Assembly: GCA_903870955.1 (NCBI GenBank)
Contig: CAIQEX010000296.1
Coordinates: 1-6,268, forward strand
Source: an uncultured beta proteobacterium
Lineage (GTDB): Bacteria; Pseudomonadota; Gammaproteobacteria; Burkholderiales; Burkholderiaceae_C
Reading direction: 5' to 3'
Length of the DNA: 6,268 nt
The translations under genes and the position numbers were made by a program. Below the pieces are notes generated by a model. It saw nothing but the letters and a program-made list of their open reading frames with translations, was not told where the DNA came from and searched no databases. Of the stretch, positions 1-4,613 are shown one piece after another (the stretch's first letter is position 1; each line of letters begins with the position of its first letter).

Positions 1-1161
1 GGTGACGACGCCCGCATTGACACCATGCTGGATGGCAACCCGGCCGATATCGATCTCATCGCCAGCACCTCGACCACCGCCTTTGGTGGTGCTGACACCA
101 TCAACAGCGGCGACGGCAACGACATCGTCATCGGCGGACGCGGTGCCGACACGGTCATCGCAGGCGAGGGCGACAACATCGTCATCGGCGACAGTGGCAG
201 CATCACTGCAGCCAGCGTCGACGCACCGCAACGCGCCGGTTTGCCCATCACCGTGGGCGTGATCGAGACCGTCGCCTTTGCCGAAGGCGGTAATGACACC
301 ATCACCACCGGCGACGGCAACAACATCGTGATGGGTGGCTTTGGCAACGACACCATCACCACCGGTCTGGGCGCTGACATCGTGATGGGTGACGACGCCC
401 GCATTGACACCATGCTGGATGGCAACCCGGCCGATATCGATCTCATCGCCAGCACCTCGACCACCGCCTTTGGCGGCGCCGACACCATCAACAGCGGCGC
501 TGGCAACGACATCGTCATCGGCGGACGCGGCGCTGACACGGTCATCGCGGGCGAGGGCGACAACATCGTCATCGGTGACAGTGGCAGCATCACTGCCGCC
601 AGCGTCGATGCACCGCAACGCGCCGGTCTGCCCATCACCGTGGGCGTGATCGAGACCATCGCCTTTGCCGAGGGTGGTAACGACACCATCACCACCGGTG
701 ACGGCAACAACATCGTGATGGGTGGCTTTGGCAACGACACCATCACCACGGGCCTGGGCGCTGACATCGTGATGGGTGACGACGCCCGCATTGACGCCAT
801 GCTGGATGGCAACCCGGCCGATATCGATCTCATCATCAGCACCTCGACAACCGCCTTTGGCGGCGCCGACACCATCTACAGTGGTGCTGGCAATGACATC
901 GTCATCGGTGGTCGTGGCAATGACACGGTCATCGCCGGCGATGGCAACAACATCGTCATCGGTGACAGCGGCAGCATTACCGCCGCCACAACCGATTCGC
1001 CGCAGCTTGCCGGACTGCCGATCACCATCGAGACGGTGCAGGCGATAACTGTTGCAGACGGCGGCAATGATTCGATCACTACCGGGTCTGGAAATGACCT
1101 GGTCATCGCCGGCTTCGGCAACGACGTGGTCAGCACCGGTGACGGCAATGACGTGGTGCTC
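1..1161 (+). repeat. Three tandem 387-bp (129-residue) units inside the RTX gene
   Basis: Units run 1-387, 388-774 and 775-1161, each opening with GGTGACGACGCCCGCATTGA. Each encodes two sub-blocks of 62 and 67 residues, and each sub-block carries four calcium-binding nonapeptides after a spacer (DARIDxMLDGNPADIDLI in the first, SGSITAA...LPIT in the second). By hand alignment units 1 and 2 differ at about 19 of 387 bases but at only two residues (D/A in NSGxGND and V/I in IETxAF). Unit 3 is close to them at its start and diverges strongly in its second half. Because the window opens inside the array, more copies probably lie upstream. Confidence 0.92.
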
Positions 1162-2142
1162 GGCGATAGCGGCGTGATTGTGGTGGATGCACTGGGCGCG
1201 CTGGTATCGATCGCGACCGGTGATCCGGTGCTGGGCGGCAATGACGTGATCGACACCGGTGCCGGCAATGACGTCGCCATGGGCGGTGCCGGTAACGACA
1301 CGGTTTTGGGCGGTGCCGGCAACGACATTCTGTTTGGTGACGGTGGCCAGGTGACTTACTCACCGGATGGCAAGACTGTCGATATCCTGTCGCTCGACAC
1401 CACGCTGGGTGGCAGTGACATCGTGGATGGCGGACTGGGCAATGATGTGCTGATCGGTGGCCAGGGTGTGGACAACATCTATGGCACCTTGAGCAGCGAC
1501 CTGATCTTTGGCAATAACGCGGCGGTTCGCCTGTTGAGTGGTTTGGTTGTGCGGATGGAGGCGGATGTACATGACCTGGTAACTGCCACCATGTTCGGCA
1601 TGTTTGATGCGTTGCCGGACCGGTTGGAAGTGGCGGCCGTTGCGTTCCAGGATCTTTGGTTGGTGTTTGCCCTTGGCGAGGATGGCAAGGTCGAGCGGCT
1701 GCAAGGTGACGATTTACTCGACATCACGGTATTCGAGAACATTTTTGCTCTTTCGATCCATGGCAGAAGCCAGGGCATTGAAGGTTCAGACGTGTTCCAG
1801 AATCTGTTCCAGTTGGGCAGCGCGGTTGCGCCGGGCGAACAGCATCACAGCGGGTCCATGGAGCCTCAGGAAGGCGACGCGCCAGCTTCGGTACCTGTCA
1901 CTCCGCAGCCCGTTGAACAAGCAGTGCCAGCGACTTCTTACCAGCAGGAGACTGCGCCTGCGCTGGTGCAGAGTGCAGGGCAAGGCACTGAGTCGCAGCG
2001 TAACGTACAGAGCGATGTGCTGGCTACCTTGTTAGGTATCACGGGTCTGCAGTTGAACGACGGTCAACGCAGACGCTGCCGAACGCTGCTTCGGGTCGCC
2101 GCCAGAAAGTGGCACGCCCTGTTGCGCCGTGGATGGGTTTGA
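1..2142 (+). CDS. RTX (hemolysin-type calcium-binding repeat) large protein, C-terminal 713 residues; 5' end outside window
   Basis: The reading frame is open from the first base to TGA at 2140-2142, so the true start is upstream and the ATG at 25 is only an internal Met. Visible residues 1-503 are five kinds of block, each with four nonapeptides of the GGxGxDxUx type (for example GGRGADTVI, GAGNDIVIG). This family folds as a calcium-bound beta-roll and is typical of proteins exported by type I secretion, including giant adhesins. Residues about 504-607 form a non-repeat, hydrophobic/aromatic region (DLWLVFALGEDG, ENIFALSIHG). Residues about 608-665 are a Pro/Gln/Glu-rich linker. The last 48 residues hold a hydrophobic patch (VLATLLGITGLQL) and an Arg-rich end (GQRRRCRTLL...RRGWV). 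That end is not the usual uncharged, hydrophobic-ended type I signal. Adaptor and outer-membrane channel genes follow immediately, which fits a secreted substrate. Adhesin versus enzyme cannot be decided because the N-terminal part is missing. Confidence 0.9.
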   Translation, partial: GDDARIDTMLDGNPADIDLIASTSTTAFGGADTINSGDGNDIVIGGRGADTVIAGEGDNIVIGDSGSITAASVDAPQRAGLPITVGVIETVAFAEGGNDTITTGDGNNIVMGGFGNDTITTGLGADIVMGDDARIDTMLDGNPADIDLIASTSTTAFGGADTINSGAGNDIVIGGRGADTVIAGEGDNIVIGDSGSITAASVDAPQRAGLPITVGVIETIAFAEGGNDTITTGDGNNIVMGGFGNDTITTGLGADIVMGDDARIDAMLDGNPADIDLIISTSTTAFGGADTIYSGAGNDIVIGGRGNDTVIAGDGNNIVIGDSGSITAATTDSPQLAGLPITIETVQAITVADGGNDSITTGSGNDLVIAGFGNDVVSTGDGNDVVLGDSGVIVVDALGALVSIATGDPVLGGNDVIDTGAGNDVAMGGAGNDTVLGGAGNDILFGDGGQVTYSPDGKTVDILSLDTTLGGSDIVDGGLGNDVLIGGQGVDNIYGTLSSDLIFGNNAAVRLLSGLVVRMEADVHDLVTATMFGMFDALPDRLEVAAVAFQDLWLVFALGEDGKVERLQGDDLLDITVFENIFALSIHGRSQGIEGSDVFQNLFQLGSAVAPGEQHHSGSMEPQEGDAPASVPVTPQPVEQAVPATSYQQETAPALVQSAGQGTESQRNVQSDVLATLLGITGLQLNDGQRRRCRTLLRVAARKWHALLRRGWV
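1162..1509 (+). repeat. Two degenerate 58-residue RTX blocks ending the array
   Basis: Blocks at 1162-1335 and 1336-1509 each start with Gly-Asp (GDSGVIVV, GDGGQVTY) and again hold a short beta-like spacer followed by four nonapeptides. They share the plan of the 387-bp units but are only 58 residues long and are not similar at DNA level. The last nonapeptide (GTLSSDLIF) has lost the consensus glycines, marking the C-terminal edge of the calcium-binding region. Confidence 0.8.
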
Positions 2143-2169
2143 GCAAACTACTTCTCTCAATGCTAGTAT
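2139..2169 (+). promoter_or_regulatory. Weak sigma70-like promoter candidate before the short adaptor gene
   Basis: An extended -10-like element TGCTAGTAT (2161-2169; hexamer TAGTAT matches 4 of 6) lies 19 bp after TTGAGC (2139-2144; 4 of 6 matches to TTGACA). The -35 overlaps the stop codon of the RTX gene. The spacer is longer than ideal and the matches are modest, so co-transcription with the upstream gene is equally likely. The rest of the 71-bp gap shows no terminator. Confidence 0.2.
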
Positions 2170-2200
2170 CGCGTCGCTAACTGTTTGCGGCGAAATAACT

Positions 2201-2205
2201 AGGGA
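2201..2205 (+). promoter_or_regulatory. Ribosome binding site of the short adaptor gene
   Basis: AGGGA sits 8 bases before the ATG at 2214. An in-frame TAA at 2196-2198 excludes any earlier start, so the ATG is well fixed. Confidence 0.7.
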
Positions 2206-2213
2206 TTGAATAT

Positions 2214-2969
2214 ATGCGTTTGTTGTCTGCCGGTCTGGCGTTGACTTTGGTTTCTATAGGTGCCTTTGCGCAAAATACAGCAGTGCCACAGTCGGCATCC
2301 GAGGGGTCTGGTGGCCATGAATGCCTCGTCGAACCCCACACGGTTGTCAACGTAGGTAGTCCGGTCGACGGCGTACTGGAATTGGTTGCAGTCAACCGCG
2401 GTGACTGGGTCCGCAAAGGGCAGGTACTGGCGCAGTTGCAGTCGGGTGTCGAGGCCGCAGCGGTCAAGCTCTCGCAGGCCCATGTGGATTACGGACGCCG
2501 AAGAGTAGAACGCAACGAGGCGCTGTTTGAAAAACAACTGATATCGGCCCAGGACCGGGATGAACTGGTGACCGAGGTCCATCTGCGCGAACAGGAACTC
2601 CTCAAGGACGTGGAAACCTTGAAGTTGCGCACCATCATCAGCCCGATCGATGGTGTAGTTGTCGAACGCAAATTGGCACCGGGTGAATTTATACGTTCTG
2701 ATAAATCTGTCGTGCTCAAACTGGCACAGATCAACCCGCTGAATATCGAAGTGATTGCGCCGTCGCGTCTGTTTGGCTCGGTGCGTGTGGGGTCTACTGG
2801 CCGGGTTAATTTGGCACCATTCTTTTCCGGTAGCCATCCGGCCCGCGTGGTAGTCGTAGACAAGGTGGTCGATGCGGCCAGCGGCACTTTGGGTGTGCGT
2901 TTGGAATTGCCCAATCCGGATAACAAAATTCCTGCCGGTATCAAGTGCAGCGTGTCTTTCGGCAAATAG
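2214..2969 (+). CDS. Short periplasmic adaptor (membrane fusion protein, HlyD/AcrA superfamily)
   Basis: This 251-residue protein starts with a Sec signal peptide (Met, Arg, then hydrophobic residues 3-19, probable cleavage after AFA at residue 19). It should therefore be soluble in the periplasm rather than membrane-anchored, and no lipobox is seen. Residues about 43-78 are the first half of a lipoyl-like domain (VVNVGSPVDGVLE...GDWVRKGQVLAQL). Residues about 79-139 form the alpha-helical hairpin. Residues about 141-170 are the second lipoyl half (IISPIDGVVVERKLAPGEFI). Residues about 175-250 form a beta-barrel. The hairpin tip contains R100-x3-L104-x6-S111, the RLS pattern that in AcrA-type adaptors contacts the TolC tip. 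The protein is much shorter than AcrA or MacA (about 370-400), apparently lacking a membrane-proximal domain. Its only cysteines, C37 and C245, flank the fold. It lies between the RTX gene and a TolC-family gene, which supports a role in RTX export, though small-molecule efflux cannot be excluded from sequence alone. Confidence 0.9.
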   Translation: MRLLSAGLALTLVSIGAFAQNTAVPQSASEGSGGHECLVEPHTVVNVGSPVDGVLELVAVNRGDWVRKGQVLAQLQSGVEAAAVKLSQAHVDYGRRRVERNEALFEKQLISAQDRDELVTEVHLREQELLKDVETLKLRTIISPIDGVVVERKLAPGEFIRSDKSVVLKLAQINPLNIEVIAPSRLFGSVRVGSTGRVNLAPFFSGSHPARVVVVDKVVDAASGTLGVRLELPNPDNKIPAGIKCSVSFGK

Positions 2970-2974
2970 TGTTC

Positions 2975-3000
2975 TATTGCCGGGCCATTTGGGCGCAATA
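2975..3000 (+). other. Weak stem-loop just after the short adaptor gene
   Basis: TATTGC (2975-2980) and GCAATA (2995-3000) are perfect inverted 6-base arms starting five bases after the TAG. A small inner CC-ATTT-GG pairing is possible. There is no following T-run, so it is not a convincing intrinsic terminator; it may be an mRNA 3'-end stabiliser or chance. Confidence 0.3.
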
Positions 3001-3074
3001 AATAACTAAATGAACACTGAGTCATTCAATTGGGCGTCACTGGTCTGAATACTTATCAACGTGTAACATTTTGC

Positions 3075-3083
3075 TGGCATAAT
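3075..3083 (+). promoter_or_regulatory. Extended -10 promoter candidate for the outer-membrane channel gene
   Basis: TGGCATAAT combines a TGn extension with the hexamer CATAAT (5 of 6 matches to TATAAT) in a strikingly AT-rich stretch of the 226-bp intergenic region. No good -35 hexamer lies 16-18 bases upstream (TTATCA at 3053-3058 is 19 bases away), as is usual for extended -10 promoters. The start of transcription would be near 3090, giving a leader of roughly 105 bases. Apart from this promoter, the two dyads and the stem-loop near 2975, the gap 2970-3195 shows nothing recognisable. Confidence 0.4.
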
Positions 3084-3087
3084 TTTT

Positions 3088-3102
3088 TTCAAATGCTTTG
3101 AA
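3088..3102. promoter_or_regulatory. Operator-like dyad 1 (TTCAAA-TGC-TTTGAA)
   Basis: Two perfect 6-base inverted arms are separated by three bases, directly after the -10 candidate and covering the predicted transcription start. That is a suitable place for a repressor. No known regulator consensus is recognised, and arms of this length in AT-rich DNA can arise by chance. Confidence 0.3.
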
Positions 3103-3107
3103 GTGTG

Positions 3108-3121
3108 TCAACTAAAGTTGA
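3108..3121. promoter_or_regulatory. Operator-like dyad 2 (TCAACT-AA-AGTTGA)
   Basis: A second perfect 6-base inverted repeat with a 2-base centre lies five bases after dyad 1, in the predicted leader of the channel gene. It could be a second protein site or a small RNA hairpin. The half-sites of the two dyads differ (TTCAAA versus TCAACT). Confidence 0.3.
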
Positions 3122-3182
3122 TATATGTAGGAAAACCTGTTTGGTAAGTGCTTGCTAGAAGGTGCGGAATCAGACAAAAAAC

Positions 3183-3188
3183 GGGGAG
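3183..3188 (+). promoter_or_regulatory. Ribosome binding site that decides the start of the channel gene
   Basis: GGGGAG lies 7 bases before the ATG at 3196. The frame is open only back to a GTG at 3148, directly after a TAA, and that GTG has no well-placed ribosome binding site. The ATG also puts the signal peptide at the N-terminus, so it is preferred. Confidence 0.75.
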
Positions 3189-3195
3189 TGAATCC

Positions 3196-4554
3196 ATGTC
3201 AGGCAATAGGTCATCCGCAAGCTATCGCATTTGGTCAACGCTACTGGGTGTTTTTTGCACTACGGTTTTGTTGCAGGCACCGGCGCATAGCGAGACGCTG
3301 CGAGAAGCGTACGACTTGGCGCTACAGAATGATTCCAAATATCGTGCCGCAGCTGCCGACTTTCGTGCCAATGGTTTGGCCACCGACCAAGCCCGCGCTG
3401 CATATCGTCCTACGGCCAAGTTAGAGTTGGAAAATACCAGTACGGATCAGCGGATTATCAGCAGCCAGAACCCGATCTTTGGACCGGGTCAAACGACTTT
3501 TCCGACCACGGTGCAAACCCTGTCGATAACCCAGGCGATTTACCGCAAAGACTTGCTCGAGCGCATATCGCAAAGCAAATCGGTGGTGCGACAGGCTGAA
3601 TTGACATTCCGTGCCGCCGAGCAGGATTTGCAATTGCGCACGACCGCATCCTACCTGGTGGTACTGGCCGCACGCGACAGTCTGGCATTGGCGACGGCGG
3701 AACGCGAGGCTGTTGGAAAGACCCTGGATCTGGCGCGCGAAAAACTCAAAATGGGCCTGGGCACCATCACTATCCAGCACGATGCAACGGCGCGCTTCGC
3801 GGTCGCCAGGGCACGCGAAATCGAAGCGCAGAACAAACTCGCAGATGCCAAGCAGGGACTGCGCGAAATCACAGGCAAAGAGATTGAAAACCTGCAGGCG
3901 GTTCGCGACGAACTTGCGCTGGAAAAGCCCGAGCCGGCATCGGTGGAGGCCTGGCTTGAATCTGCGTTGACGCAGAACATTGCCCTGCAAGCCAAGCTGG
4001 AGTCGGTTGAAGTTGCCCGGCTGGAATATGAGCGCCAGCGTGCAGGCCACTTTCCCAGCCTTAATTTGCTGGTCAACCACACCTTGCGCGACGCGGGCAG
4101 CACGCTCTTTGGCGGCGGCAGCAATGTGGAAACGACCGATGTCACCGTTCGCCTGACGGTGCCGCTGTATGAAGGCGGGCTGACCAGTGCGGTGACACAA
4201 GAGGCTGTCTACCGACAGCAAAAGGCGCAGGAAGATTACGAGCTGGAACGGCACTCCGTGGAGCGCGCGATTCGTGCTTTCTACTCTGGCGTTTCTGGCG
4301 GCGTGGAATTGGTTCAGGCGCTGAGCCAGTCTGTGGTGGCACAGCAAAGCGCGTTAAAAGCCAAGGAAGAGGGCTTTAAGTCCGGCCTCTACACCTTGTC
4401 GCCCGTGCTGGATGCGCAACGCGATCTGTACCTGGCCAAGCGCGATTATGCGCAGGCACGTTACGACTACCTTTTGTACCGTTTGCGCTTGAAACAGGCA
4501 GTGGGCACGCTGTCAGAAACTGATCTGTCGGCGATTTACGCGGCGCTGGAATAG
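3196..4554 (+). CDS. TolC-family outer membrane channel protein
   Basis: This 452-residue protein is close to the usual length of a TolC precursor. Residues 1-32 are a signal peptide (basic start, hydrophobic core about 13-28, probable cleavage after AHS, mature start ETLREAYDLAL). Two outer-membrane-efflux (OEP) repeats follow, about residues 33-230 and 250-440. Each has the family's paired long helices and a beta-strand entry motif, AAYRPTAKLELE near 68-79 and AGHFPSLNLLV near 283-293. VPLYEGG (322-328) and GLYTLSPVLDAQRDLYLAK (397-415) are strong TolC-family signatures. Trimers of this family form the outer-membrane barrel plus periplasmic tunnel used by type I secretion and tripartite efflux. 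Placement between two adaptor genes, downstream of an RTX gene, suggests it is the dedicated exit channel for that substrate. It may be expressed from its own promoter in the 226-bp gap and is followed after 59 bases by the second adaptor gene. Confidence 0.93.
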   Translation: MSGNRSSASYRIWSTLLGVFCTTVLLQAPAHSETLREAYDLALQNDSKYRAAAADFRANGLATDQARAAYRPTAKLELENTSTDQRIISSQNPIFGPGQTTFPTTVQTLSITQAIYRKDLLERISQSKSVVRQAELTFRAAEQDLQLRTTASYLVVLAARDSLALATAEREAVGKTLDLAREKLKMGLGTITIQHDATARFAVARAREIEAQNKLADAKQGLREITGKEIENLQAVRDELALEKPEPASVEAWLESALTQNIALQAKLESVEVARLEYERQRAGHFPSLNLLVNHTLRDAGSTLFGGGSNVETTDVTVRLTVPLYEGGLTSAVTQEAVYRQQKAQEDYELERHSVERAIRAFYSGVSGGVELVQALSQSVVAQQSALKAKEEGFKSGLYTLSPVLDAQRDLYLAKRDYAQARYDYLLYRLRLKQAVGTLSETDLSAIYAALE

Positions 4555-4565
4555 GCCCATTCTCT

Positions 4566-4584
4566 TGCAGCACATGGTGCTGCA
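4566..4584 (+). other. Perfect 8-bp stem with 3-base loop between the channel gene and the second adaptor gene
   Basis: TGCAGCAC-ATG-GTGCTGCA is an exact inverted repeat beginning 11 bases after the channel stop codon and ending 29 bases before the next start. No T-run follows, so simple rho-independent termination is unlikely. It could be an operator, an mRNA stability or processing hairpin that sets the ratio of channel to adaptor, or an attenuating structure. It does not cover the next ribosome binding site. Confidence 0.55.
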
Positions 4585-4603
4585 CTCACTGATAGCAGAA
4601 AGC

Positions 4604-4607
4604 AGGA
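4604..4607 (+). promoter_or_regulatory. Ribosome binding site of the GAF-HlyD adaptor gene
   Basis: AGGA lies 6 bases before the GTG at 4614. An in-frame TAG at 4593-4595 leaves this GTG as the first possible start, and the first internal ATG comes only around residue 152, inside the protein's sensory region. Confidence 0.7.
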
Positions 4608-4613
4608 CTCGCC

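Noticed and set aside
2..1048. Three similar short + strand frames (2-262, 389-649, 776-1048) starting MTTPALTPCW
   Set aside because: They recur with the 387-bp period because the DNA repeat is read in the wrong frame; they are shadows of the RTX repeats, not a small-protein family.
1..1161. CRISPR-like or non-coding tandem array
   Set aside because: The repeats are 387 bp, contiguous without spacers, in phase with a coding frame, and encode calcium-binding nonapeptides.
2143..2188. GCAAAC (2143-2148) and GTTTGC (2183-2188) as a terminator after the RTX gene
   Set aside because: The arms are six bases with a 34-base loop and no T-run, well within chance expectation.
3011..3028. TGAA...TGAGTCA...TTCA as a regulator site in the intergenic region
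   Set aside because: The outer arms and the inner TGAGTCA do not share a common centre of symmetry, so it is not a convincing operator.
3148..3195. GTG at 3148 as an earlier start for the channel gene
   Set aside because: It would place 16 extra residues before the signal peptide and has no suitably spaced ribosome binding site, whereas ATG 3196 has GGGGAG 7 bases upstream.
3421..4347. Antisense open frame of 308 codons opposite the channel gene
   Set aside because: It falls entirely within the TolC-family coding region, has no recognisable motif, and the + strand frame is unambiguous.
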